Source: JBEKDJ01 sp050014415 (lineage in GTDB: Bacteria; Desulfobacterota; BSN033; UBA1163). From it: 29,758 bases of DNA. The stretch spans positions 1-29,758 of the forward strand of contig JBEKDJ010000059.1 of assembly GCA_050014415.1 (NCBI GenBank). Direction: 5' to 3'. Under the pieces are notes generated by a model that ran no database searches, was not told the DNA's origin, and worked only from the letters and a program-made list of their open reading frames with translations. How positions within the stretch are numbered: the first letter of the stretch is position 1; each line of letters opens with the position of its first letter. The position numbers and the translations under genes were made by a program. Positions 1 through 7,869 of this stretch are shown one piece after another.

Positions 1-2
1 GG

Positions 3-236
3 CGTTTGGAGGATCGGATTCGTGATGGCGATCTCATCGCCATCACGACAAATACAGAGGGCCTTGACGTTCAGCATGTAGGGCTCGCAGCAAAGGTAAA
101 AAATCGGATCCACTTGCTTCACGCCTCCAGCACCGAGGCAAAGGTCGTTCTCTCCGGAAAAACACTCTACCGGTATCTGAAGCAGAGCAGAACCCGCTCC
201 GGGATCATGGTGGCGAGAGTGGAAAGTGGAAGGTAG
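3..236 (+). CDS. DUF1460 (NlpC/P60-like) amidase, 3' end only
   Basis: This is the last 77 residues of a protein whose start lies left of the window; the frame is open to the window edge. The stretch GDLIAITTNTEGLDVQHVG, followed by IHLLHASS, is the C-terminal part of the DUF1460 fold. That family is known as NlpC/P60-type amidases acting on peptidoglycan fragments. The histidine of DVQHVG is the likely catalytic His; the nucleophilic Cys would be upstream and unseen. The last residues (VESGR) and the TAG stop lie inside an intergenic repeat arm at 215-243, so the native C-terminus may have been altered. It converges on the GNAT-DUF4922 gene. Together with the AmgK/MurU/AmpG-like genes it suggests muropeptide turnover. 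Family call is fairly sure; substrate is inferred. Confidence 0.75.
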   Translation, partial: RLEDRIRDGDLIAITTNTEGLDVQHVGLAAKVKNRIHLLHASSTEAKVVLSGKTLYRYLKQSRTRSGIMVARVESGR

Positions 237-284
237 AAAGCGGTAAAACCACATTCCGCCTTCCACTTTCTACCTTCCACACTC
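215..284. repeat. Word palindrome 1 (GTGGAAGGTAGAAA type)
   Basis: Arms 215-243 and 256-284 are imperfect inverted copies (23 of 29 positions match; mismatches are mostly purine transitions) built from overlapping variants of GTGGAAGGTAGAAA. The arms carry the TAG stops of both convergent genes: each reading frame ends GGA AGG TAG, giving Gly-Arg-stop. The hairpin could serve as a two-way terminator, although it has no T-run. Confidence 0.85.
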
Positions 285-1790
285 CTGGATCGCCCTTTCC
301 ACAGTTTTTCCTCCCAGCGATACTTCCCCGTAGATGCCCTCGACAGCAGCGGCATCCAGCCGATCGAAGTCTTTTTCAACAGGGGTGATCATGACACCCG
401 CCATATCGATTGCCCCCGGGCTGACCACAACCCGGGCATCTCCTTCTCTGAAAAAGGCGTCGGGACGGTGTTTCCGGCGCGGAAAGATCACCAGACGCGA
501 TTCCTTTTCTTTATAGAAACCCGCAATATTCATCATGGGTTCCTCGTCTATAAGAAGAGCCCTTTTCAGGGCCCTGAGAAAAGCTTTGAAACCACCCCCC
601 ATGGCCATCGGGTTTTCTCCTTCGAGGATGATGAGCTCCCGTCCCAAATCTTTCGTGCGATAAATAAGAACGCCGTCGACCTTTTTCATCAGAATGAGTC
701 TCTTCTCCTCCCGGATTTCTTCCTCGATGGGCAGCCGTCCCGATGGAACCGCCTGAAAATGGAGGTGATCCGGTGCCGAGGCGCCGCATTGGGGTCCGTT
801 GTATAGCATCGTCCATTCGGAACCAAAATCAGCCATGAGCTTGAGAAGGGTATCGATATGTTCATCAATGGCCTGACGGCGATGATCTAAGTGAGAAACG
901 GTGAAGTGAGAAGGAAAAACAGGCATGGGATTACAGAGAATCAGATAGTCGCCCCGGTAGAGAATTCCTCTTTGACCTCCGGGGAGATGATCCAGACAGA
1001 GGAAACATCGCCGCTCCTTCACATTATTCTTACCCACATCGGCTGTACTGCTCTTGATCCTCATGGGATTGCACTGGAGACGGACGGAAAATCCCCCGCA
1101 GGGGAGATCCCGCTCCCTGACGCTCTCAAGCGATTCGTGGCCTTCGCGAAGATCCCGCCAATCCCTTTTCTGCTCTGATAGGAGATCGAGACAGAGTCTG
1201 GAGAGACTCTTCACCCTTTCGACGGGCGGCTCAAGATTCCCTCCTCCTCCGTCGAAGGAGCTGTGAATCTTCTGGTTAAGAAACATACCCCTCCCTAGCC
1301 TTTTATAGCCGATGAGATGGTTCACAGTGGTCTTTGACATTGTGAAAGGTTCTTCCCGGACAAATTGAAAACCTACTTTTCTGTAAAAAACGAGGGCCTG
1401 CCTGTTTTTCACCATCACACCGATCCAGAGTTTATCGAGACCCTTATCTGTGGCAAATCCTTCCGCCGCCTCAAGGAGCCGCCTGCCCGTGCCCTGGCCC
1501 TGAAAGTCCCGAAGAACGTGAAGTGAGGGGACGTAGAGACGATTCTCATCCCGGTTGAAGACCAGTCGTGCGTAACCAGCAATTTGATCATTTATCTCTG
1601 CGATGAAACTATGCGTGAATGGGTCGTTAAACATGCCGAGGAGGGACGCCTCTGTATAGTGAATGTCGAAATAGGACCTCAGATCGCTTTCGGGAATAAA
1701 GCTCGAATATGTAGACATCCAGGACTGCCAGGTTATTCTGCGGATGGACGCGAGATCATCCTTCTGCCAGGAACGGATAACAATTCCCAT
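270..1790 (-). CDS. GNAT acetyltransferase fused to DUF4922 (HIT-like) domain
   Basis: A 506-residue protein in two parts. Residues 1-165 are a GNAT N-acetyltransferase domain with the acetyl-CoA binding loop QGQGTGRRLLEAA (from residue 97) and the late VFYRKVGF motif. Residues 185-506 are a DUF4922 domain of the HIT/GalT-like superfamily: a CFLC pair at 262-265, then LCNPMPVFPSHFTVSH, then GASAPDHLHFQ (to residue 346), which resembles the His-x-His-x active-site strand of nucleotidyl-transferring HIT proteins. The family's reaction is not established as far as I know. In Bacteroidetes, as I recall, DUF4922 genes sit near SpoIID/LytB, AmpG-like and DUF1460 genes, and all three occur here. I infer a nucleotide- or phospho-sugar step in muropeptide salvage, with the GNAT domain possibly re-acetylating an amino sugar. 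The stop codon lies in a repeat arm. Confidence 0.8.
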   Translation of the reverse strand: MGIVIRSWQKDDLASIRRITWQSWMSTYSSFIPESDLRSYFDIHYTEASLLGMFNDPFTHSFIAEINDQIAGYARLVFNRDENRLYVPSLHVLRDFQGQGTGRRLLEAAEGFATDKGLDKLWIGVMVKNRQALVFYRKVGFQFVREEPFTMSKTTVNHLIGYKRLGRGMFLNQKIHSSFDGGGGNLEPPVERVKSLSRLCLDLLSEQKRDWRDLREGHESLESVRERDLPCGGFSVRLQCNPMRIKSSTADVGKNNVKERRCFLCLDHLPGGQRGILYRGDYLILCNPMPVFPSHFTVSHLDHRRQAIDEHIDTLLKLMADFGSEWTMLYNGPQCGASAPDHLHFQAVPSGRLPIEEEIREEKRLILMKKVDGVLIYRTKDLGRELIILEGENPMAMGGGFKAFLRALKRALLIDEEPMMNIAGFYKEKESRLVIFPRRKHRPDAFFREGDARVVVSPGAIDMAGVMITPVEKDFDRLDAAAVEGIYGEVSLGGKTVERAIQECGR

Positions 1791-1815
1791 TGGTGCCGGT
1801 TAACCTCCAACTCAA

Positions 1816-1955
1816 GGAATGAAATGGAAAACTGGAAAGACGGAATTTTGAATATTGCTTAAACTCAAACAATCATCCAGATGCCGGGACCCTTTCCAGT
1901 CTTCTTGCCTATTTAGCCTATTCCCATTATTCCACTATTTCATTATTCCAAATCC
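1816..1955. repeat. Word palindrome 2 (GGAATGAAATGGAA type)
   Basis: The left arm at about 1816-1850 repeats GGAATGAAATGGAAAACTGG-like words. The right arm at about 1920-1955 is the complementary version (ATTCC, ATTATTCC, ATTTCATTATTCC). The right arm overlaps the end of the glycosyltransferase gene and supplies its GAA TAA end. Confidence 0.7.
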
Positions 1956-3526
1956 ATTTCTTTTAACATCCTTTGTCGGGCGAGAATTTCAATCGTTCGG
2001 ATCTTGTCCTTAAAGGCATTATTCCGATTTGCCTCTTCGATGCTGAGAGTCGCGTCGGTGTTGCCTGACCAGCGTCTGCAGAGGTAGAGGCTCTCGTAGA
2101 TCCGTCCGATCCTGTATTCCCGGCAGATTCGTAGCGCTGCCGCGTAATCCTCACCATAGCTTTCATTGAGGAATCCGATGTGACGCATGAGGTTAGTATT
2201 GAAAGCCCGCGGGGCACCCAGACCGTTGATGCGCAACGCATTGTTGTGACCGTTCTCATCCGTCCATTCGCGGTGGTCGACAAGGCCCGGCGGAATCTCC
2301 TCCAATCTAGAATTGACAAGGGTGTAGGAGCCGATCACCATGGCATAGTTCCCCTGCCGAAGCGTGTCGACCATCTTTTGAAGGGAGCTACTGCTGCTGT
2401 AAAGGTCATCTGAATCGAGCTGAACGGCATAGCGGCCACAGGCCTTATGCTGGAGGGCCTCATTCCAGCAACCACCAATGCCAAGATCGGTCCTCTCCGG
2501 AACGATGTGGTTTAGGGCAAAATACTGCCTGGCGAAATCGGAGAGGACAGCCGTTGTTCCGTCTGTCGAGTGGTTGTCCACGACCACGATGTTGAATGAA
2601 AAAACCGTCTCCTGCGACAGGGCGCTTTTCACGGCCTCGGCAATGGTTTCTTTCCGGTTCCGCACGGGGATGATGACAGAGGCTTCCACTGGGAAGGGTT
2701 CCGGGATTTGCTCGTCCTCCCTGGAGTGACCGAGATGAGAGCTTGGCAGATACGCTCCAATCTTCTTCAAGTAATCCGTGAAGACGGTCTCCATCTCCTT
2801 CTGGACGGCTTCATTTCGAGGATCGACATACGCAAATACCTTCTCGTTTCTGGAAGCTTCATTCCTCCCAATCACGCAATAGAGTGGCTCCTGTAGATGA
2901 TGTACGGAGTGGTCGATGGAAACCTTCAGGCGAAGATCGTAGAGGCCGGCATATTTGACCCCGGGTATAGCGCCGTACTTCTTCAAGGCCTTTCGAACGG
3001 CGGGGACCGAAAAGAGGATCATGGCGCCGAAGTCAAAATCATCGCGCACGCTCCCCGGCTGATAATCATTCAGGGGATGAAGGGTCTTCCCGTGTTCGGT
3101 CTCCTCATAAAAATCAGAATAGACCAGCCCTGCTTCCGTGGACTCAGCCTTTTCCACAATTCTCTCCAGGGTTTTGGGTTCGATTGAAATTTGTTGGGCC
3201 TCCGGCAAGACGAGAAGGTACTTCGTTCGGATCCCGGCCAGAATCAGGCTGAGCGTTTCGTGTGACGCAAGAGGGCCACTGACAAGAACACGAGACCTGG
3301 GCACTTTGATGTGAATCGGCAACTGACTTACGCCGGCAGAAGAAGGCCCCCCAGTGTTTAGCCGGGAGGTCGTCCCGTCTGGGGGTGAAGGTGGTTCCCA
3401 CAGCCTTTGCCCGCGGGGCTCCACGATCACGACATGTTCAACCAGGTCTGACTGTGTCAGGGAAAGCAGGGTCTTTTCGAAGAGAGGTTCTAGGTTGTGA
3501 GGGGTGACAACGGTGAGACGTTTCAT
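1943..3526 (-). CDS. Two-part family 2 (GT-A) glycosyltransferase
   Basis: A 527-residue protein. The C-terminal half (from about residue 279) is a clear GT2 domain: VEASVIIPVRNRKETI, IVVVDNHSTDGT, then the metal-binding QLDSDDLY (DSDD at 371-374), then GEDYAAALRI, which fits the catalytic base region. The N-terminal part (about 1-270) also has GT-A-like elements (LTVVTPHNLEPLFEKTLLSL, LVYSDFYEE) but no obvious DxD, so it may be a degenerate second domain. No membrane segments or signal peptide are apparent, so it is probably cytosolic or peripheral. Acceptor and donor cannot be read from the sequence. It lies in the cell-wall gene neighbourhood downstream of lspA and an ATP-grasp remnant. 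Its last codon and stop come from word palindrome 2. Confidence 0.8.
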   Translation of the reverse strand: MKRLTVVTPHNLEPLFEKTLLSLTQSDLVEHVVIVEPRGQRLWEPPSPPDGTTSRLNTGGPSSAGVSQLPIHIKVPRSRVLVSGPLASHETLSLILAGIRTKYLLVLPEAQQISIEPKTLERIVEKAESTEAGLVYSDFYEETEHGKTLHPLNDYQPGSVRDDFDFGAMILFSVPAVRKALKKYGAIPGVKYAGLYDLRLKVSIDHSVHHLQEPLYCVIGRNEASRNEKVFAYVDPRNEAVQKEMETVFTDYLKKIGAYLPSSHLGHSREDEQIPEPFPVEASVIIPVRNRKETIAEAVKSALSQETVFSFNIVVVDNHSTDGTTAVLSDFARQYFALNHIVPERTDLGIGGCWNEALQHKACGRYAVQLDSDDLYSSSSSLQKMVDTLRQGNYAMVIGSYTLVNSRLEEIPPGLVDHREWTDENGHNNALRINGLGAPRAFNTNLMRHIGFLNESYGEDYAAALRICREYRIGRIYESLYLCRRWSGNTDATLSIEEANRNNAFKDKIRTIEILARQRMLKEMDLE

Positions 3527-3542
3527 TCTGATTGATAGAGTA

Positions 3543-3749
3543 TTATAAAATAAAGCTCAGACAGCCACGTGTCTCCGATCCCATCGCGGGGCATTGGAAC
3601 CAACGAGGCACGAAACTTGAGAAACGCCCCATGCACAACGGATCTGGATCGCAAATGTCGACGATATGACCTGCTAGTCCGAGGGCAGTGATGGCTTCCC
3701 TCGCGGATAGACTCGAACCCTCTGAGAGGAGAATCTTCTTTCGTTTCAT
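3543..3749 (-). pseudogene. ATP-grasp protein, N-terminal remnant
   Basis: A 68-codon ORF beginning MKRKKILLSEGSSLSARE, then ITALGLAGHIVDICDPDPL and GRFSSFV. This closely matches my memory of the N-terminal (pre-ATP-grasp Rossmann-like) segment of a family of ATP-grasp domain proteins that are normally about 400 residues. Resemblance seems to run to the end (GCLSFIL) and then stops at TAA, with no ATP-grasp core following. The next gene starts 17 bases later. I read it as the 5' stub of a gene whose remainder was deleted. It could instead be a short expressed peptide. Identification is by motif memory only. Confidence 0.55.
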
Positions 3750-3786
3750 ACGAGTCCATTAATCTATATTGCCAAACGACCGGTGC

Positions 3787-4320
3787 TTAGCGGTGGGAGC
3801 GACGATTCCGCTGCAGCACCTGGACAGCCCGTGACTTTTGGAGGCCCGTCGTATAGAGGATAAATAGCCAAATGATCCCAATGGAAATGGCTACATCCGC
3901 CAAGTTGAAGACTCCCGAGCGTAAAGAGCCGACGCCCACATTCAAGAAATCAATGACTCTACCGTCTTTGGAAACGCGGTCAATCAAATTCCCAACGCCT
4001 CCACCCAACACAAGAGAGACTACTATCGTCTTGGGTTTTGTTATTTTTTCTGATCTTATGAGGTAAATCAGCGTGCCTGCCAACAAGAGTCCGACGAAGA
4101 TGGTGAAAACCAGACGGCGTACCTGCTCTGGGGCACTTGCTCCCAAACTCAAAAACGCTCCAGAGTTTTCAGCATATTGAAAGCGAAGTGTGTCGTTCAA
4201 GAAACTGATGGTTCCTGATTGTGCCAGGCTTTGCCTGGCAATGGTTTTGCTCACTTGGTCGCAACCAACGCAGGAAAGCAGAACGAAAGTTATCAAAAGA
4301 AGTCTTTCAAGAGATCTCAT
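3787..4320 (-). CDS. lspA: Lipoprotein signal peptidase (signal peptidase II)
   Basis: LspA cleaves the signal peptide of diacylglyceryl-modified prolipoproteins at the inner membrane. At 177 residues it has family-typical length. It shows the family motifs in order: CDQVSK after the first membrane helix, AENSGAF near residue 55, GGGVGNLIDRV, GRVIDFL (first catalytic Asp), and FNLADVAISIG (second catalytic Asp). Four hydrophobic segments are visible. The C-terminus is basic (NRRSHR). It starts at ATG 4320, and no strong ribosome-binding site is visible. It lies upstream of the ATP-grasp stub and glycosyltransferase on the same strand. Catalytic residues are intact, so it should be active. Confidence 0.95.
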   Translation of the reverse strand: MRSLERLLLITFVLLSCVGCDQVSKTIARQSLAQSGTISFLNDTLRFQYAENSGAFLSLGASAPEQVRRLVFTIFVGLLLAGTLIYLIRSEKITKPKTIVVSLVLGGGVGNLIDRVSKDGRVIDFLNVGVGSLRSGVFNLADVAISIGIIWLFILYTTGLQKSRAVQVLQRNRRSHR

Positions 4321-5020
4321 ATTTGAATCTCAGTGCTTTTTCCTCGGCCTTCATAGGTGCCAACGCGAGAGCTTTCCCCGTCTTTAGGAGCTCACTTGTC
4401 GGCAGTTGAACCCACCATTTTTTCGAACCTAGAAGCTTGTACGCCTGTCCTGAGCACACTTATTTTCTTTCGATATAACCTACACGCGCAACCCCCCGGT
4501 GTATGGAGGCAATGGCACGAATCGACAAGGTTCATGCTCTTTCACGTTCAATTGTTGTGTCGATATCTTTTTAAGAAACCCTGCATCCGCCTGGGGTTTT
4601 TCATAGGAATCAATTCATTGCGGTTCTCGTACAAAGGAACTTGAACCTTTGAACCGGGGGTTGATTTCCATGGACCCCTTGCCTCGCGGGGATGCCTATG
4701 TTGTTTTTAGGAGAAGTGGTTACAGCCCTAAATACTCCCTTCTTTATCTCGTGAAACAATATCACAATCGATGGCACTGTTCAACCTGTCTCCAGGGACG
4801 AGTGGGTCGTTTAGGGACCATGTCCTTCTGTGATCTGTCCATATGGTTCAATCCCCCCCTGGAATGGGAAATTTTTAGCCATATTGACAACTTTTGTCCA
4901 ATTGGATTTCACAATAATAAAAAAGCCTTGAAATTTAAAGGCAAAAACTGATTCGTCTTGTGGCACATTAAATGCATCAAAGACTCTGATTCGATTATTG
5001 AGAAAAGGAGAAATCCAAGG
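4321..5020. other. 700-base gap without a recognisable gene
   Basis: Two plus-strand open frames here (about 95 and 100 codons) have no recognisable motif and odd composition, so I do not call them. A weak hairpin AAACCC (4576-4581) / GGGTTT (4594-4599) followed by T residues could be a terminator. GCCTT/AAGGC flanking an A/T loop near 4924-4941 next to an A-run could terminate minus-strand transcripts. A TTGACA near 4885 lacks a convincing -10. No tRNA-like structure was seen. Confidence 0.5.
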
Positions 5021-6241
5021 GTGAAAATGGCCATCTGCCCGCAGTGTGGTGTCGAATATGACACAGGACAAGAGTTTTGTAGAAAATGTGGCAGTCTCCT
5101 TTTGACTGAGGAAGAAGGCGTTCCAAGAGAGGAGAAGACAGAAATCATACTCATTTGTCCGAAGTGCCGAGTACTCTTCAAAGAAGGTAACTACTGTAAA
5201 AAATGTGGTTCTCTATTGGTGCGGGGGATTCAATTTCTGGGCAATACCATTGAACTGCTGGGAAAAAGATCGATCAAGAAGTGGTCAAAAGAATGGATGA
5301 GGCTATTCGAAGACAAGAAAGAGTTAGAATTATGTTTGAGTAAGTTCGAGACACAGCGGGGTAGAATTTCCAGTGATAATTTCGATCCGATATTTCTTCG
5401 TTATCAGGATCAATTGAAAGGATTTTCATCCCTGCATCAAGAAATTGAAGCAGAGGTTGAATTCATAAGGAAAAGAGCATCGGAAGAAATCGAATTCTCG
5501 GAAAGAGAATTGAAACCTCTTCGAAAAAGGCTTGAGGTTTTTCAGTTTCTCTATCATCGAGGTGCCATAACAAAAGCCGATTTTCTTAGAGAGAAGATTG
5601 AAATCAGAAAGGAAATAAAATCAAACGAGAGAAGTTTGAAAAGAAATAGGCAAATCGTCTCTCTCTTGCCCGATAAGGTGGGGGAAAGTTCGCCTTCCTC
5701 CAGATTAACACGGAACCTCCTTCGACCACTCACCTTGATTACAGCGAGTGTCATCTTTATCCTGATGAGCGCAGGCGGGTACTTTCTCTGGCAATGGCAC
5801 TCTCAAGACGACAGACCGATTTCAACAGAAAGCATTGCCTCCCCTTTGCCACCACTGCCCCCACCCAGCCCAGATGTTGTTATTGATACCCAAGAAGTCG
5901 AAAAGACAAAAATAAGGTCCCTCTTAGAAAATATTAGACAGGCAAACCTCAGGAAAGACATCGACCTCTTTATGTCTTGTTATTCCGAAGATTTTAACGG
6001 TAGGGAAAGAAAGCGGCTGGATACACTCGAAACATGGAAACAGGTCAATTACCTCGATCTCTCCTATGATTTGAAGAAACAGACGATATCGGATAATACC
6101 GCCAATGTCAGGTTAGAGTGGCTGATCAGAATTTCCTCAAGAGCGGGTGGGCAACTGCAGGACAATAGAATCCTTATGGACATCACCCTAAAGAGACAAG
6201 ACGGCGGTTGGAAGATAAAAGAGATCAAAAGCGTAAGTTAA
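5021..6241 (+). CDS. Double zinc-ribbon, coiled-coil, single-TM protein with NTF2-like tail
   Basis: I choose GTG at 5021 because AAAGGAG at 5004-5010 lies about ten bases upstream and the zinc ribbon starts at once; an ATG at 5027 is also possible. The 406 residues contain two zinc ribbons (CPQC with FCRKC; CPKC with YCKKC) within the first 65 residues. A charged, probably coiled-coil stretch (about 85-215) follows, then one membrane helix (about 234-259), a proline-rich linker (SPLPPLPPPSP), and a C-terminal about 110-residue domain. The C-terminal pattern (IRSLLENIRQANLRKDIDLFMSCYSEDF, ending DGGWKIKEI; here shown as one pattern in parts) looks like the SnoaL/NTF2-like fold. Topology would put the ribbons in the cytoplasm and the NTF2-like domain outside. 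Function unknown. It precedes the DUF4282 gene by 28 bases, probably in one operon. Confidence 0.8.
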   Translation: MKMAICPQCGVEYDTGQEFCRKCGSLLLTEEEGVPREEKTEIILICPKCRVLFKEGNYCKKCGSLLVRGIQFLGNTIELLGKRSIKKWSKEWMRLFEDKKELELCLSKFETQRGRISSDNFDPIFLRYQDQLKGFSSLHQEIEAEVEFIRKRASEEIEFSERELKPLRKRLEVFQFLYHRGAITKADFLREKIEIRKEIKSNERSLKRNRQIVSLLPDKVGESSPSSRLTRNLLRPLTLITASVIFILMSAGGYFLWQWHSQDDRPISTESIASPLPPLPPPSPDVVIDTQEVEKTKIRSLLENIRQANLRKDIDLFMSCYSEDFNGRERKRLDTLETWKQVNYLDLSYDLKKQTISDNTANVRLEWLIRISSRAGGQLQDNRILMDITLKRQDGGWKIKEIKSVS

Positions 6242-6269
6242 GCTTCCATGGCGTCAGAGGAGGGCGAAT

Positions 6270-6725
6270 ATGTTGTGCAGGAATTGTGAGGCCTCAAATG
6301 ATAACGATGCAAGATTCTGCATTGATTGTGGTACATCTCTTGTCAAAATCCAAACAAAGGAAAAGACCTTTCGCGTGAGAGTGTTCAACAATGTGCCGTT
6401 ACTTAATAAAGTTCATTTTCTCCAAGTTCTCTTTGATTTTTCATTCAATGGGTTCATCAGTTCAAAAATGATGAAGTCTCTCTATGCTTTGTCTATTCTA
6501 TCCGCTGGTCTCATCGCCTTCCTTTTTGTATTAGTTGCGTTCAATGCCTCAATGTTGTTAGGAATTCTTGTGCTCTTCATCGGGGCTCCCCTGCTATTCC
6601 TCTTGAGTGTGATTTACAGCAGGGTTCTCCTGGAAACTATTCTTGTGATCTTCCGTATTGCCGATCAAATGACCAGCATAGGAGAGAAGTTGGAAATAAG
6701 AGATAACATCCGATGGAATGTATGA
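6270..6725 (+). CDS. Zinc-ribbon DUF4282 membrane protein
   Basis: A 151-residue protein with a good AGGAGG ribosome-binding site just before ATG 6270. Residues 1-23 form a zinc ribbon (MLCRNCE, FCIDCG). Residues from about 50 match DUF4282: LFDFSFNGFISSKMMKSLY, two membrane helices, then YSRVLLETILVIFRIADQM. DUF4282 proteins are small bacterial membrane proteins of unknown role. The shared N-terminal ribbon with the preceding gene suggests the two products act together, perhaps through ribbon-ribbon contacts at the membrane. It converges on the AmgK-like gene with about 55 bases between. Confidence 0.85.
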   Translation: MLCRNCEASNDNDARFCIDCGTSLVKIQTKEKTFRVRVFNNVPLLNKVHFLQVLFDFSFNGFISSKMMKSLYALSILSAGLIAFLFVLVAFNASMLLGILVLFIGAPLLFLLSVIYSRVLLETILVIFRIADQMTSIGEKLEIRDNIRWNV

Positions 6726-6780
6726 ACTGACTTTCTTCCTTCCCAGTCAGGGCACCTCATCTCTGATAACATTCAAAGAT

Positions 6781-7788
6781 TCATCTTTTTCCTTCGATCG
6801 CCCTTTGGCATGCGAGGCAGAGCTCCTGGAGTCGAGGGAGGGATGTCACCTGTGTAGCCACACGTTGAAGATTAAGGAGTCCGGAAGGGATGTGCTCAAG
6901 AAAAGCTATAAGTCCCTTCTTGGTGCCCAAAAACCCATAGGCCCCCAGGGCTTGCATGAGACGCTGTGCCGAAGCTTCCCAAAAAGTGTTTTGGAACGTG
7001 GCCCAATCAAGTTCCCGTTCCTCCAGCCCATAATAAAAAGACAGAAGTTCATCCTGTTCCCTGCAGGAAAGATTCACATAGGGATCCCAAAGGAGTGAGC
7101 CAAGATCGTAGAAAGGGCTACCGAAGCGCATCCCCTGGAAGTCGATGAGGAAGGGCTCTCCGTCACGGATCATTACATTCTGGGATTGGAGGTCTCGGTG
7201 CACGAGTGATCGCCTTGTTCCTGTGAGCCGCTCTGCTAGGCCGGAAAGCTCTGCCTCGAGTTCACGCTCGAAGGATGGCTCAAGTTCGATCCTGCAGACA
7301 TCTCCGACGAAATGATCCTTGAAGTAATCCCGTTCCCAGCGGTAGAGATCAGGACCAAAGCCCTCCATCAGATTCAAACGGCCCGACGGAAAGTCTTTTT
7401 CGGGGAAGGAATGAAGTCTACCCGCGATGGTAAGCGTCTTTTGGTATAGTGCCCTTCGGCTTTTCCAGGAGGCTTTTCTGAGAGACCAGAGGTCCGAATC
7501 TCCGAGGTCTTCCATGACGATGAGACAGCCGGTAGGATTGTGGCGGATCACCCGGGGCACCGGGATATCGATGTCATGGAGAAATGCCGCAACATCGGCG
7601 TAGTATGTGTTCTCTACGCGATTCGGATCGTAATGGATCAGGATGGCCGAACCCTTGAGATTCCATTTCAACCGAAAGAAAGTCCGGTCCGACCCCCTGC
7701 CCTCCAACGGAGAGAGTGCGACGGAGGTGGACTCTGAGAGCCCCAGGGCCTCTCGCGCAAAACCAATCATGTCCTCTCGCGACGTCAT
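6781..7788 (-). CDS. AmgK-like sugar kinase (aminoglycoside phosphotransferase fold)
   Basis: A 335-residue APH-fold kinase. It shows the nucleotide-binding loop GRGSDRTFFRL (from residue 30), Brenner's motif LVHRDLQSQNVM (HRD at 197-199), and the metal-binding LIDFQGMRFGSPFYDLGSL (D216). The LIDFQG(M)RxGxPxYDLxSL arrangement is typical of AmgK, the anomeric MurNAc/GlcNAc kinase that makes MurNAc-1-phosphate in the MurU recycling route. No signal peptide is seen, so it is cytosolic. The nucleotidyltransferase that would use its product is the next gene upstream on the same strand, and the AmpG-like permease gene lies beyond. Family is certain; the exact sugar is inferred from context. Confidence 0.8.
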   Translation of the reverse strand: MTSREDMIGFAREALGLSESTSVALSPLEGRGSDRTFFRLKWNLKGSAILIHYDPNRVENTYYADVAAFLHDIDIPVPRVIRHNPTGCLIVMEDLGDSDLWSLRKASWKSRRALYQKTLTIAGRLHSFPEKDFPSGRLNLMEGFGPDLYRWERDYFKDHFVGDVCRIELEPSFERELEAELSGLAERLTGTRRSLVHRDLQSQNVMIRDGEPFLIDFQGMRFGSPFYDLGSLLWDPYVNLSCREQDELLSFYYGLEERELDWATFQNTFWEASAQRLMQALGAYGFLGTKKGLIAFLEHIPSGLLNLQRVATQVTSLPRLQELCLACQRAIEGKR

Positions 7789-7869
7789 CAGATTTCTTTA
7801 AGACAGGACTGAGTTATGAATCATGGAGTATGACTAAAGGCTTACAGGAAAAACACCAGACTACTTTGC

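Noticed and set aside
4357..4951. Two plus-strand frames of 95 and 100 codons after lspA
   Set aside because: There is no ribosome-binding site, no recognised motif and an erratic composition; treated as noncoding.
4811..5181. Minus-strand frames rich in HFLQNSCP-like sequence
   Set aside because: This is the usual antisense translation of zinc-ribbon codons of the gene at 5021.
6718..7098. 126-codon plus-strand frame overlapping the DUF4282 end
   Set aside because: It is antisense to the AmgK-like gene, with no ribosome-binding site or recognised motif.
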